Source: Sphingobacteriaceae bacterium
Lineage (GTDB): Bacteria; Bacteroidota; Bacteroidia; Sphingobacteriales; Sphingobacteriaceae
DNA length: 64,000 nt
Direction of reading: 5' to 3'
Assembly: GCA_029266635.1 (NCBI GenBank)
Contig: JAQSWM010000008.1
Location: 124,001 to 188,000, forward strand
The notes below the pieces were generated by a model that was not told the origin of the DNA, did not search any database, and worked only from the letters and a program-made list of their open reading frames with translations. The position numbers were made by a program, and so were the translations under genes. The first letter of the stretch is position 1. Each line of letters begins with the position of its first letter. Positions 54,203 to 62,709 of the stretch are shown piece by piece.

Positions 54203-55588
54203 TTATGCGCTCAGCACTTCATTTATGTCGTCCATGATCTTTTTAGCCAAAGCTTCTGCTTCAGCTTCACTTGCTGCTTCAGAATAAATGCGGATAATTG
54301 GCTCAGTGTTGGAGCGGCGCAGATGTACCCACCGTTTGTCGAACTCTATCTTCAATCCATCAATAGTGCTGTAAGGTTGATTCTTATATCTCTCCTCTAC
54401 CTGCTTCAGCAGATTATCAATATCCATATCCACGGTGAGCGTAATCTTATTTTTGGAGATGAAATATTCCGGATAGCTTTTTCGCAAAGCGGAAATTGGC
54501 TGGTTAAACTTCGCCAGGTGGGTTAAAAACAAAGCGATCCCCACCAGAGCGTCGCGGCCATAATGCGATTCAGGATAAATAACCCCGCCATTTCCCTCGC
54601 CACCGATGATGGCGTTTGTCTCTTTCATCTTATTCACCACGTTCACCTCTCCCACTGCTGCCGCATTGTACGCATTGCCTGTGCGCTCGGTCACATCGCG
54701 TAAAGCACGTGTGGAGGAAAGATTGGACACTGTGTTGCCGGGCGTGTTTTGCAGGATGTAATCAGATACCGCCACAAGCGTATACTCCTCGCCAAACATC
54801 GAACCATCTTCACACACAAAGCACAGCCTGTCCACATCCGGATCTACCGCAATGCCCAGATCTGCACGTTTCTTAACAACTTCCTGCGAAAGTGCAACCA
54901 GGTTCTCAGGCAGCGGCTCGGGATTGTGAGGAAAATCGCCATTGGGCGTGCAATACAACTCATGAATGGTTTCTACGCCCAAAGCCCGCAGCAGCGCCGG
55001 CACAAATATGCCCCCGCTTGAGTTAACACAATCTATAGCAACTTTGAATTTTGCTTTCTTTATAGCCTCCACATCCACGAGTGAAAGTGAAAGTATATGA
55101 TCAATGTGCTTTTGCAGGTAAGAATCATCAAATTTCAGCTTGCCGAGGCAGTCCACAACCTCAAATTTGAAATCACCTTGCTCAGCAATGTCAAGCACTT
55201 CTTTACCATCCGTATCGCTGATGAATTCGCCTTCGTGGTTCAATAATTTCAGTGCATTCCATTGACGTGGGTTGTGACTAGCCGTGAGGATAATGCCACC
55301 ACCTGCGCTTTCGGCCGGGACGGCAATCTCTACGGTTGGGGTTGTAGAAAGACCTAGATCAACCACATCAATTCCGATGCTTTGCAGTGTGCCCACAACC
55401 AGGTTGCGCACCATGTCGCCGGAGATGCGGGCATCGCGGCCCACAACCACCTTCTTCTTGCCGGTTTTATTGATCACCCATCGCCCGTAGGCTGAAGTAA
55501 ATTTCACGATATCTACCGGAGTAAGCCCCTCGCCTGGCGCACCGCCGATTGTTCCCCGAATTCCTGAAATAGATTTTATTAGCGTCAC
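54203..55588 (-). CDS. glmM: Phosphoglucosamine mutase (GlmM) / phosphohexomutase
   Basis: The 461-residue phosphohexomutase has the phosphoserine loop ILTASHNPRQWNALK, the metal site VDPDVDRLCFV, the sugar loop GGEGNGGV and the phosphate-binding RRSNTEPIIRIYSEA. GlmM interconverts glucosamine-6- and -1-phosphate for peptidoglycan precursors. The sequence could also be read as a phosphomannomutase, but the length and start MTLIKSISGIRGTIGG fit the Bacteroidota GlmM form. It precedes the cysteine desulfurase gene in one transcript. Confidence 0.9.
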   Translation of the reverse strand: MTLIKSISGIRGTIGGAPGEGLTPVDIVKFTSAYGRWVINKTGKKKVVVGRDARISGDMVRNLVVGTLQSIGIDVVDLGLSTTPTVEIAVPAESAGGGIILTASHNPRQWNALKLLNHEGEFISDTDGKEVLDIAEQGDFKFEVVDCLGKLKFDDSYLQKHIDHILSLSLVDVEAIKKAKFKVAIDCVNSSGGIFVPALLRALGVETIHELYCTPNGDFPHNPEPLPENLVALSQEVVKKRADLGIAVDPDVDRLCFVCEDGSMFGEEYTLVAVSDYILQNTPGNTVSNLSSTRALRDVTERTGNAYNAAAVGEVNVVNKMKETNAIIGGEGNGGVIYPESHYGRDALVGIALFLTHLAKFNQPISALRKSYPEYFISKNKITLTVDMDIDNLLKQVEERYKNQPYSTIDGLKIEFDKRWVHLRRSNTEPIIRIYSEAASEAEAEALAKKIMDDINEVLSA

Positions 55589-55668
55589 TTGCGATTGAAT
55601 TTAAGCGGTAAAAGTAAAAATAAAAAGCAGTATGATTTGCGCCATATGCGTTGGCTATGCTAATTGCC

Positions 55669-55676
55669 TATATTTG
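55669..55676 (+). promoter_or_regulatory. -7 promoter box of the methyltransferase operon
   Basis: TATATTTG is a perfect TAnnTTTG match ending 22 bases before the ATG at 55699. A TTGG at 55651-55654 lies 14 bases upstream, shorter than the usual -33 spacing. Confidence 0.5.
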
Positions 55677-55698
55677 CGCCGGACTTATAAATCGACCT

Positions 55699-56436
55699 AT
55701 GCCGAAAGAGTGGTTTCAAAACTGGTTCAATTCTCCGTACTACCATATCCTGTATAACCAACGAAACGACAAAGAGGCCGAACATTTTATTGACAACCTT
55801 TGCAACTACCTAAAGCCGACTATTGATTGCCGCCTGCTCGACATAGCCTGTGGCAGGGGGCGACATGCTATTTACCTTAATAAAAAAGGCTTTGATGTAA
55901 CGGGCATAGACCTTTCCTTTTCAAGCATAAAATACGCCAGCCAGTTTGAGAACGAGCGCCTGCATTTTTTTGTGCATGATATGCGATATCTTTTCTACAT
56001 CAATTATTTCGATATTGCATTTAACCTTTTTACCAGTTTCGGATATTTCGACACACAAAAAGATCACGTGAATGCGCTAAAAACTTTCAGAAAATCGCTG
56101 AAGGCCGATGGAACTTTGGTGCTGGATTACTTCAACAGCGAAAAGATCAAGCGCAACCTCACCAGGAAGGAAGTGAAGCATATTGATAAGATTGATTTTA
56201 ACATCAGCAAGCATATTGAAGGCGATAAAATAATCAAGAGCATTGATTTTGAACACGGAGGAAATGGTTACGCTTTTCAGGAAAAAGTGAATGCGTTTTC
56301 TCTGGCTGACTTTGAAGAACTATTTACATTGAGCGGCTTTAAAATTGTAAAGTATTTCGGCGATTACAACCTCAACGAGTACGATGAAAATACGAGCGAC
56401 CGCCTGATCTTAATTTGCAGGAAAACTGATGCTTGA
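55699..56436 (+). CDS. Class I SAM-dependent methyltransferase
   Basis: The 245-residue protein has a Rossmann methyltransferase fold with motif I LLDIACGRGRHAIYLNKKGFDVTGID, and a later YFDIAFNLFTSFGYF strand. The ATG at 55699 (MPKEWFQNWF) gives the usual start; an upstream ATG at 55651 overlaps the promoter. The substrate is unknown. It overlaps the PAP2 gene by eight bases, heading a three-gene operon. Confidence 0.88.
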   Translation: MPKEWFQNWFNSPYYHILYNQRNDKEAEHFIDNLCNYLKPTIDCRLLDIACGRGRHAIYLNKKGFDVTGIDLSFSSIKYASQFENERLHFFVHDMRYLFYINYFDIAFNLFTSFGYFDTQKDHVNALKTFRKSLKADGTLVLDYFNSEKIKRNLTRKEVKHIDKIDFNISKHIEGDKIIKSIDFEHGGNGYAFQEKVNAFSLADFEELFTLSGFKIVKYFGDYNLNEYDENTSDRLILICRKTDA

Positions 56437-57010
56437 TCAACTTTTACAGTTTGACCAAAAGCTTTTCCATGCCATCAACAGCGGACTGGCAAACCATTTC
56501 TTCGACTTTTTAATGCCGCTTCTGCGAAACCGCTTTTTGTGGCTGCCGCTCTATCTTTTCCTCATTATCTTCCTGATCAGGAATTATGGAAAGAGAGGTA
56601 TTACAATCATAGTTTTCCTGCTAATCACCTTTGCTTTGTGCGATTCTTTCACTTCCTCTGTAATCAAACCCGCCGTTGATCGCCTGCGCCCCTGCAACCA
56701 ACCTGATTTGAAAGATGGCGTCCGCTCGCTTATTGCCTGCGGCACAGGCTACAGCTTTCCGTCTTCACATGCAGCCAATCACACGGGCATAGCAGTTTTC
56801 CTGATCACTCTTTTCTGGCGCAAATGGAAATCGATAATCCCGCTGGCAATGCTTTGGGCATTCAGCATTTGCTTTGCTCAGGTTTACGTGGGAGTACATT
56901 TTCCCTTGGATGTTTTATGCGGAGCGCTGATCGGGGGAATGATTGGGTACATCACCGGAAGTATCTTTTTAGCCATACAACCCCAAAAAACATGGAGTTC
57001 TGGAAGCTGA
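56429..57010 (+). CDS. PAP2-family membrane phosphatase
   Basis: The 193-residue inner-membrane protein has the three phosphatase motifs: KPAVDRLRP, the PSSH of YSFPSSHAANHTG, and VYVGVHFPLDVLCG with the catalytic histidine and aspartate. PAP2 membrane enzymes dephosphorylate undecaprenyl-pyrophosphate or phosphatidic/phosphatidylglycerol-phosphate lipids; which one is not clear here. It overlaps the methyltransferase gene by 8 bases and the ZIP gene by 19. Confidence 0.92.
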   Translation: MLDQLLQFDQKLFHAINSGLANHFFDFLMPLLRNRFLWLPLYLFLIIFLIRNYGKRGITIIVFLLITFALCDSFTSSVIKPAVDRLRPCNQPDLKDGVRSLIACGTGYSFPSSHAANHTGIAVFLITLFWRKWKSIIPLAMLWAFSICFAQVYVGVHFPLDVLCGALIGGMIGYITGSIFLAIQPQKTWSSGS

Positions 57011-57705
57011 TCATTTTGTTTGCCAGCTGCCTGCTCGGCGGATTTGCGGTTTTCTTTTTCAAAAATGACAACTCGCAACGCCTTAAGCTGATACTTTCTT
57101 TTAGCGGCGCCTACCTCTTTGCTATAACGGTTTTGCACCTCATTCCTGAAGTTTACCAGGATGGCGGGCCATCAGTGGGCTTATTCGTTTTGGGAGGATT
57201 CCTTTTCCAGATCGTGCTTGAGCAGTTTTCAGAAGGGATTGAGCACGGGCATGTGCACAGGCACAGCCACGATCATTACGCTTTTCCGCTCGGGATTATG
57301 GTCAGTTTATGCCTCCATGCGTTTCTTGAGGGAATGCCGCTTGCGCAGGGGCATCAAAACGAACTCGTATTTGGCATTGCCCTGCATCATATCCCGGCAG
57401 CCTTTGCGCTGGCGAGCGTGTTGCTGCAAAATCGCGTTAGCAGAAATCAGATCTACATTTTGATTGTGGTTTTTGCGTTGATGACGCCTGCGGGATATTT
57501 GTTAAGCGGCAGCATCAGCCGTGGCTCTATCGGCGATATTGATGCATATTTCGACAAGATCATGGGAATTGTGATCGGGATATTCCTGCATATTTCTACT
57601 ACGATCTTGTTCGAATCGAGTGTGGATCACCATTTCAACAAGAAGAAAACGGTGGCTGTGCTGGCGGGAACGGCAATTGCGCTAGCCGGATTTCTGATGA
57701 AGTGA
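56992..57705 (+). CDS. ZIP family divalent-metal transporter
   Basis: The 237-residue protein has eight predicted helices with ZIP features: FAITVLHLIPEVY, a histidine-rich loop (EHGHVHRHSHDH), LCLHAFLEGMPLA and the signature FGIALHHIPAAFALASVLL. ZIP proteins bring zinc, iron or manganese into the cytoplasm. The ATG at 56992 is chosen because the frame upstream to 56824 lies within the PAP2 gene. It ends head-on with a MarR gene, stop codons directly abutting. Confidence 0.9.
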   Translation: MEFWKLIILFASCLLGGFAVFFFKNDNSQRLKLILSFSGAYLFAITVLHLIPEVYQDGGPSVGLFVLGGFLFQIVLEQFSEGIEHGHVHRHSHDHYAFPLGIMVSLCLHAFLEGMPLAQGHQNELVFGIALHHIPAAFALASVLLQNRVSRNQIYILIVVFALMTPAGYLLSGSISRGSIGDIDAYFDKIMGIVIGIFLHISTTILFESSVDHHFNKKKTVAVLAGTAIALAGFLMK

Positions 57706-58158
57706 TTACTTTCCCCGCATTTTGTCTAAAAGGGAATTTAACTGATCGGCTTCTTCAGAGCTAAGATTTCCTTTGAGGATATCTGTTCCTGTCATATCGT
57801 GATCGAGTTGCTTGAGCAATTCCAAGCCTTGTTCGGTGATCATGATATCTACAGCCCGCCGGTCGTGTTGATTAATGCAACGTGTAACCATCTTCTTTTG
57901 CACCAGCCGCTCCACTATCCGCGAAGCATCAGACATTTTATCAAGCATACGCTCCTTCAACAGGTTTATAGTTGCGGGCTTGGGATATTGCCCCCTTAAA
58001 ATGCGCAGAATATTAAATTGCTGAAGAGTTACGTGATGTTTATCGAGTTTCTTCTTTAAAAGGTTGGTTAGCCAGCCATAGGTATAAACCAGGTTTACAA
58101 CGCTTTTATGATATCCGTTTTGAAAGCTATCGCTGAGTATCTCTTTTTCGAGTTCCAT
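57706..58158 (-). CDS. MarR family transcriptional regulator
   Basis: The 150-residue protein has a MarR winged helix: VTLQQFNILRILRGQYPKPATINLLKERMLDKMSDASRIVERLVQKKMV followed by the wing INQHDRRAVDIMITEQG. The ATG at 58158 (MELEKEIL) is preferred over 58194. It is convergent with the ZIP operon. The ligand is unknown. Downstream target genes are not indicated by position. Confidence 0.9.
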   Translation of the reverse strand: MELEKEILSDSFQNGYHKSVVNLVYTYGWLTNLLKKKLDKHHVTLQQFNILRILRGQYPKPATINLLKERMLDKMSDASRIVERLVQKKMVTRCINQHDRRAVDIMITEQGLELLKQLDHDMTGTDILKGNLSSEEADQLNSLLDKMRGK

Positions 58159-58229
58159 ATCTATTAATCCACCAGAAGCAGTTCTCAAATCCAACCAAGT
58201 GGACTTTCATTTTAAATTAAATTCCTATC

Positions 58230-58388
58230 TTATTTGTTTTGCTTTGGATGTTCTTTTTTCTCTCTGCCATAATTCCACGGGCAATGTCGGCACACGTTTT
58301 TACAGCACACACCTCTCTTCCGGTGATACTTTTCAGTGAACACCATAAAGCCATTTTCAATGTAATAGTCTTCACCCGGAATTAGCAT
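58230..58388 (-). CDS. DUF5522 small cysteine-rich protein
   Basis: The 52-residue protein reads MLIPGEDYYIENGFMVFTEK and continues with YHRKRGVCCKNVCRHCPWNYG and a basic tail. This matches the DUF5522 family, whose CC-x3-C-x2-C pattern suggests a small zinc-binding or cysteine-ligand fold. It is too short to appear in ordinary long-ORF lists. The ATG lies at 58388 and overlaps the stop of the nuclease gene by seven bases, so the two are translationally coupled. Confidence 0.88.
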   Translation of the reverse strand: MLIPGEDYYIENGFMVFTEKYHRKRGVCCKNVCRHCPWNYGREKKEHPKQNK

Positions 58389-59329
58389 TTTGGCAAGATC
58401 TTGACTGGCAAAGTATCAGCAAAATGGGATTGGAGCGCCCTCCCATCGCCGTGCAGCGTCCACACTTCACGTGGTTTTACCTGTTTTATCATTTCCAGGA
58501 TATCGTCCCAATCCACATGGTCTGATATAAACAGCTTCGTTTGGTTCTGTGTTTGCAGGTTTTCCCATCCGGATGCGAATACCCGCATTACGTTTTTAGC
58601 TCTAAAATAACTATTGAAAGTGAGTGGCGGCACAATGTATACAAAACCCTGATCGGGCGATTTCATCAGCTTGCGGTTGTACGGCTCGTACACGCCCGGA
58701 GCAAATGAATAATCTTCGTATATCTTGTTTATCGGCAAAATGGAATGATGCACAAGCACCTTTCGTTGCGGGCAGTACCTGTTGAGCAGATTGATAAGCC
58801 GCTGGCTTTTGCCGAGGCTGTATGCGCCCAAAAGCACATTATGATTGTGGCTGTTGAGCTTGACCATCTCCGTTTCCGGGCTGGGATGTTTGGTGTTGGG
58901 ATTTGCGAAGGTGGTTTCTGTGATTAACACATCCGCTTGCTCCCATTCTACAGGTTCACATGTGGCATCTTCCTGGATTTTGATATCGCCTGTGTAGAGG
59001 TATTTAATTCCATCAAACTCCATCAGAACCTGGGCTGAGCCGAGGATGTGACCTGCCGGAATGAATTTCAGCTTTACGCCGTTGATAAGAAATTCCTGCC
59101 GATATCTAAGAATTGAAAAGTTTGCGCCAGCACTTTTTTTGAACCGGAGTTGCATGATAGACTCTGTAGGCGCCGTGCAATAGACGTAAATATTGTCTTT
59201 TACGGCATGATCTCCGTGGGCGTGGGAGATTACGGCATGAGCGACGGGCTGTTGCGGGTCCAGGTAAAAGTTGCCCGTTTCGCAGAACAAGCCTTTATCA
59301 GTTAGGACAAGAAAATCAGGTTTTATCAT
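58382..59329 (-). CDS. MBL-fold ligase-associated-type DNA exonuclease
   Basis: The 315-residue metallo-beta-lactamase-fold protein has VISHAHGDHAVKDN for the metal site, IPAGHILGSAQVLMEFDG, LYTGDIKIQEDATCEP and NVLLGAYSLGKSQRLINLL. This set matches the ligase-associated DNA exonuclease group, usually found with an ATP-dependent ligase, an Lhr-type helicase and a phosphoesterase. None of those is adjacent here; LigD is 30 kb away. It overlaps CoaE by four bases and the DUF5522 gene by seven. The nuclease role is inferred from family. Confidence 0.82.
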   Translation of the reverse strand: MIKPDFLVLTDKGLFCETGNFYLDPQQPVAHAVISHAHGDHAVKDNIYVYCTAPTESIMQLRFKKSAGANFSILRYRQEFLINGVKLKFIPAGHILGSAQVLMEFDGIKYLYTGDIKIQEDATCEPVEWEQADVLITETTFANPNTKHPSPETEMVKLNSHNHNVLLGAYSLGKSQRLINLLNRYCPQRKVLVHHSILPINKIYEDYSFAPGVYEPYNRKLMKSPDQGFVYIVPPLTFNSYFRAKNVMRVFASGWENLQTQNQTKLFISDHVDWDDILEMIKQVKPREVWTLHGDGRALQSHFADTLPVKILPKC

Positions 59330-59922
59330 CCTTGAGCTAACGATAGAAACTGTTCGTGCAGTTTAAGCACCTGGGGGATTAAAAGCTCTTTTTCGTCATT
59401 TCTAACCAAGAAGCTCGCAAGTTTAGCCTTCTTTTCATCCGAAAACTGCTTATCCATTCGTTTTAGCACTTCAGCTTCAGTGATCTTGTCACGATTGCGA
59501 ACGCGTTGTATCTTCAAATCCCTGGGAGCTATTACCAAAACTGTTTCATCGCATAATTTGTCCGAGCCACTCTCGAACAACAGAGCTGCTTCCTTCAATA
59601 CGTAGGGTACGCCATGCTGCTCGCTTACCCACGCATCAAATGCCCGGAACACGGCGGGATGCACCAGTGCATTCAACTTGGCCAGCTCACGCTCATCGTT
59701 GAAAACGATATTCGCCAAAAACTTCCGGTTGAGTATACCTTCCTGATAAGCTTCATCTCCAAACGCCTCCTGTACTCCCGTAATTAAAACCGGATCAGTG
59801 TTCATTACCTCACGTGCTGCGGGGTCTGCGTAAAATACAGGAATGCCCAAAACCTCAAAAACCCGGCACACTGTTGTTTTGCCGCTGCCGATCCCACCTG
59901 TTATCCCAACTTTAAACATCAA
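59326..59922 (-). CDS. coaE: Dephospho-CoA kinase (CoaE)
   Basis: The 198-residue kinase has the P-loop VGITGGIGSGKTTVC near the N-terminus, the ADPAAREVMN segment, ALVHPAVFRAF and VLVIAPRDLKIQRVRNRD. It phosphorylates dephospho-CoA, the last step of coenzyme A synthesis. It overlaps the YbbR-domain gene and the nuclease gene by four bases each, in the order found in many Bacteroidota (nusB, DUF1573, yajC, ybbR, coaE). Confidence 0.95.
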   Translation of the reverse strand: MMFKVGITGGIGSGKTTVCRVFEVLGIPVFYADPAAREVMNTDPVLITGVQEAFGDEAYQEGILNRKFLANIVFNDERELAKLNALVHPAVFRAFDAWVSEQHGVPYVLKEAALLFESGSDKLCDETVLVIAPRDLKIQRVRNRDKITEAEVLKRMDKQFSDEKKAKLASFLVRNDEKELLIPQVLKLHEQFLSLAQG

Positions 59923-60860
59923 TCTTTCACAATGAAATCAACAGCCTGCGGCTGGATACTAACTATTTTGCAGTAGGGCGGCCTCTTCGACAAATGTACC
60001 GGCAGTTGACTATAGCCAAACTGTTTCCAAAGGTTCAGATCGAGGGTTGCCTCAAACGAGTCGGGAGTATTATGATGATAATTGCTCAACGCTGTCAGAA
60101 AAGTGATTTTAACTTTTCCGGGAAGAGTCTTCACATCATAACTTCTGCTGTTCAACACATTTACTGGCACATCGAAACTGGTTTCTGTAAACTGATCGAC
60201 CGGAATTCGCACATCAACTACGTTCGGATAAATGGAGATATTGGTCTTTGCACTTCGCTTTAGCGTTACCTGCGAGAATATCGAAGACGAAACATCACTG
60301 GCTTTGAGGCTGTCGCTCACCCAAAAATCTATATGTGTGAGGTCCTCAGCGGCGCCTGTCACCACCACATATTCCGGATTGATAATTGGTTTTCCGGATA
60401 TGCCAAACTGGGGTTTGAACTTAATATTGTACCTCAAACGAATTGGCACACGCTTAACCGTACGCGATGAAAAATCGAAATAGAGGGTGTCGGGGCTTAC
60501 TGAAATCACCTTTTGGTTAGAATTGAACTGCTTGTTGATCCTTCCTAATTGTTCGGTGAAGGTGATGTAGTTGCGAGAATTCAACTTCCTCAAATCAACG
60601 TTTACAGCATCCACGTTGAGAATACGTGAAAAAAGCAGTTGCCAGCCTGTGCCTTTAATGCTCAGGTTTACCGTATCAGACTGAAGCGGATGAAAAGCCT
60701 TGTTTTGAGGAAAATCTGTGTAATGGACATTGGTGCGAATCTGGTAATCGTATTGGCTCGACAATGCATAAAACAGCCACAGCAGCACCGCCAGGCCCAG
60801 GCAGGTAAAAAAAAGCGACAGCTTGCGCCGTTCTGATTTATTCAGAATTAAAAATGGCAT
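59919..60860 (-). CDS. YbbR-like domain membrane-anchored protein
   Basis: The protein (313 residues from the ATG at 60860) has one N-terminal transmembrane helix (SLFFTCLGLAVLLWLFYALS) followed by repeated beta-rich YbbR-like domains, seen in DTVNLSIKGTGWQLL and FDVPVNVLNSRSYDVKTLPGKVKITF. YbbR (CdaR) proteins in Firmicutes regulate a c-di-AMP cyclase; no cyclase is adjacent here. A TTG at 60902 lies in a terminator hairpin and was not used. Confidence 0.82.
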   Translation of the reverse strand: MPFLILNKSERRKLSLFFTCLGLAVLLWLFYALSSQYDYQIRTNVHYTDFPQNKAFHPLQSDTVNLSIKGTGWQLLFSRILNVDAVNVDLRKLNSRNYITFTEQLGRINKQFNSNQKVISVSPDTLYFDFSSRTVKRVPIRLRYNIKFKPQFGISGKPIINPEYVVVTGAAEDLTHIDFWVSDSLKASDVSSSIFSQVTLKRSAKTNISIYPNVVDVRIPVDQFTETSFDVPVNVLNSRSYDVKTLPGKVKITFLTALSNYHHNTPDSFEATLDLNLWKQFGYSQLPVHLSKRPPYCKIVSIQPQAVDFIVKD

Positions 60861-60901
60861 TATCCAAAGATAAGCATACTTGCTTACATCATATAAAAGC
60901 A

Positions 60902-60932
60902 AGAAGCCACCTGCTGGTTGCAGATGGCTTCT
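60902..60932 (-). terminator. Hairpin between yajC and the YbbR gene
   Basis: A 13-base stem with one mismatch (AGAAGCCACCTGC against GCAGATGGCTTCT) and loop TGGTT lies 17 bases after the yajC stop on the minus strand. A modest T-rich run follows. It may only partly terminate, leaving the coaE genes in the same transcript. Confidence 0.65.
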
Positions 60933-60948
60933 CCATGAGTATAAAACC

Positions 60949-61260
60949 TTAGGCCTTGGCTACGTTGAGAGCCCTGGAGGCCTCGAGCGAAATAGCCGTC
61001 TTATCGAAACGAATCTTGCCACCACCTTCTGTTTCAATCAGGAAAGTAGTTTCGTTCATATCTGCAATGCGGCCGTGAATACCGGCGGTTGTGATAACCT
61101 TATCGCCTTTCTTTAGTTCCTGTACAAATTTCTTCTGGTCTTTTGCTTTTTTAACCTGCGGGCGGATCATGAAAAAATAAAAAACTACAATTATGCCAAG
61201 CATTGGCAAAAACTGCATCAGGCCCTGTGTTGAAACTTGTAATAAAATACTACCGATCAT
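60949..61260 (-). CDS. yajC: Preprotein translocase accessory subunit YajC
   Basis: The 103-residue protein has one N-terminal transmembrane helix (LMQFLPMLGIIVVFYFFMIRP) and the conserved cytoplasmic stretch KKGDKVITTAGIHGRIADMNETTFLIE. YajC binds SecDF in the inner membrane. The usual neighbours DUF1573 and NusB lie upstream. SecDF itself is encoded about 18 kb away in this window. Confidence 0.93.
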   Translation of the reverse strand: MIGSILLQVSTQGLMQFLPMLGIIVVFYFFMIRPQVKKAKDQKKFVQELKKGDKVITTAGIHGRIADMNETTFLIETEGGGKIRFDKTAISLEASRALNVAKA

Positions 61261-61270
61261 ATATTAATTT

Positions 61271-61720
61271 TTAGTGTTTAACTTCTTTTACTTCACCTAT
61301 TAGGTAAAGCGTACTTGTGGAGGGAACCGCGTTTGAGGAGATAGTGATAGCCTTATTCTGTTTGCCAAACTTTGCAGTACTGTTGAATACAACTTTTATA
61401 ACTCCGCCCTTGCCTGGTGCAATGGGTTGTTTAGGATATTCGGGCACTGTGCAGCCACAACTTGCTAAAGCCTGCGAGATGATCAGCGGGTTTTTGCCGG
61501 TATTAGTAAAGGCGTATTCGTGTGTCACTTTTTCGCCTTCGTTTATTGTGCCGAAATTATATTCCATCTGCGCAAATTTCATCACGGCAGCTTCAGAAGC
61601 ATCAGCTACTTCAGTTTCATTTCCGGTACTGTCTGTTGACGATGATCCATTGCCAAGCTTATTATTACAAGCTGCCATAAAACATACAAGTGCAAAAGCT
61701 AAGAATATTAATTTCTTCAT
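61271..61720 (-). CDS. DUF1573 lipoprotein
   Basis: The 149-residue protein has the lipobox FMAAC (Cys18) and one DUF1573 immunoglobulin-like domain: MEYNFGTINEGEKVTHEYAFTNTGKNPLIISQALASCGCTVPEYPKQPIAPG, whose conserved CGC pair is typical. These proteins are widespread in Bacteroidota; function is unknown. It lies ten bases upstream of yajC and five downstream of nusB. Confidence 0.9.
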   Translation of the reverse strand: MKKLIFLAFALVCFMAACNNKLGNGSSSTDSTGNETEVADASEAAVMKFAQMEYNFGTINEGEKVTHEYAFTNTGKNPLIISQALASCGCTVPEYPKQPIAPGKGGVIKVVFNSTAKFGKQNKAITISSNAVPSTSTLYLIGEVKEVKH

Positions 61721-61725
61721 GTCTT

Positions 61726-62670
61726 TTAGATTAACCCACGGCCAAATTTACGAATCCTCCCAGCAGATTTGAGATCCGCATAGATTTTGTCGAGGATACC
61801 ATTTATAAAAGTGTTGCTTTTTGGAGTGCTGAACTCCTTTGAGATCTCTATATACTCATTGATTGTGACCTTAACGGGGATAGACGAAAAAGTAACCAAT
61901 TCCGTAAGCGCCATTTTCATCAACAAAACATCCATCATGGCAATACGCTCAGCCTCCCAGTTTTTCGTCTTCTGAGCGATCAACTCCTGGAACTCTGAAT
62001 CATATGCAACCGTTTTATTGAAAAGCTCAATAATGAACTCCCGATCTTCTCCCCAGTTTGCCACCACTTCTGCAAGCTTGTTTTCTTTCAGATTTTCGCT
62101 GCTGAAGTTCTTGAAGGTTTTGGCTACCAAAGCCTGCAGCACTTCTTTATCCACCTGCCAGTTTATAAATTTCTCCTCAAACACCTGCTCAATGCCCGGC
62201 GACTTAAGAATTAATTTTTTAAAGATGTGTTTAATGATGTCCTTTTCGGCACGGATGGATTCATCCGACTGCTCCAGGTAGGCAGTGTATTCAGGCATCG
62301 CCTTGAGCGACATAAAAATAGACCTGGCAATCTCCGGATCAAAATTCCAGGAAACTTTGTACTTCTTAACGCCATCAATATAATCGGGATTTTCCCTCAG
62401 CCCCGTGATAAACTTGTTGGTATGAAGTTTAGTGCTGGCATTCAGGTCGTGCTCTGAAGGAAGGTGTTTTTGCGCCCGCTCTTCCGCATCAACCGGCACG
62501 TAATCGGCAACTTCTATCAGCAAAGAGAGCAGCCAGATGTACATTTCGTTTACCTGGTCAACGCTTTTCAGCAAACTCTTTTCAAAAACACGTACTTCCT
62601 TATTCTCAGACTGGTGATAAGCGTATAACGCCTGCAATACTTTTACACGTAAGTGCCTTCTGTTTAGCAT
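61726..62670 (-). CDS. nusB: Transcription antitermination factor NusB (long Bacteroidota form)
   Basis: The 314-residue protein is longer than E. coli NusB (about 140). The C-terminal part has the NusB features NWEAERIAMMDVLLMKMALTELVTF and VTINEYIEISKEFSTPKSNTFINGILDKI. The N-terminal part RRHLRVKVLQALYAYHQSENK is also diagnostic, separated by an inserted helical region. NusB joins the rRNA antitermination complex. It is the first gene of the nusB-DUF1573-yajC transcript. Confidence 0.93.
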   Translation of the reverse strand: MLNRRHLRVKVLQALYAYHQSENKEVRVFEKSLLKSVDQVNEMYIWLLSLLIEVADYVPVDAEERAQKHLPSEHDLNASTKLHTNKFITGLRENPDYIDGVKKYKVSWNFDPEIARSIFMSLKAMPEYTAYLEQSDESIRAEKDIIKHIFKKLILKSPGIEQVFEEKFINWQVDKEVLQALVAKTFKNFSSENLKENKLAEVVANWGEDREFIIELFNKTVAYDSEFQELIAQKTKNWEAERIAMMDVLLMKMALTELVTFSSIPVKVTINEYIEISKEFSTPKSNTFINGILDKIYADLKSAGRIRKFGRGLI

Positions 62671-62709
62671 ATTAATTTATAAGAACGATTTGGCATTCGC
62701 CGATAAACA

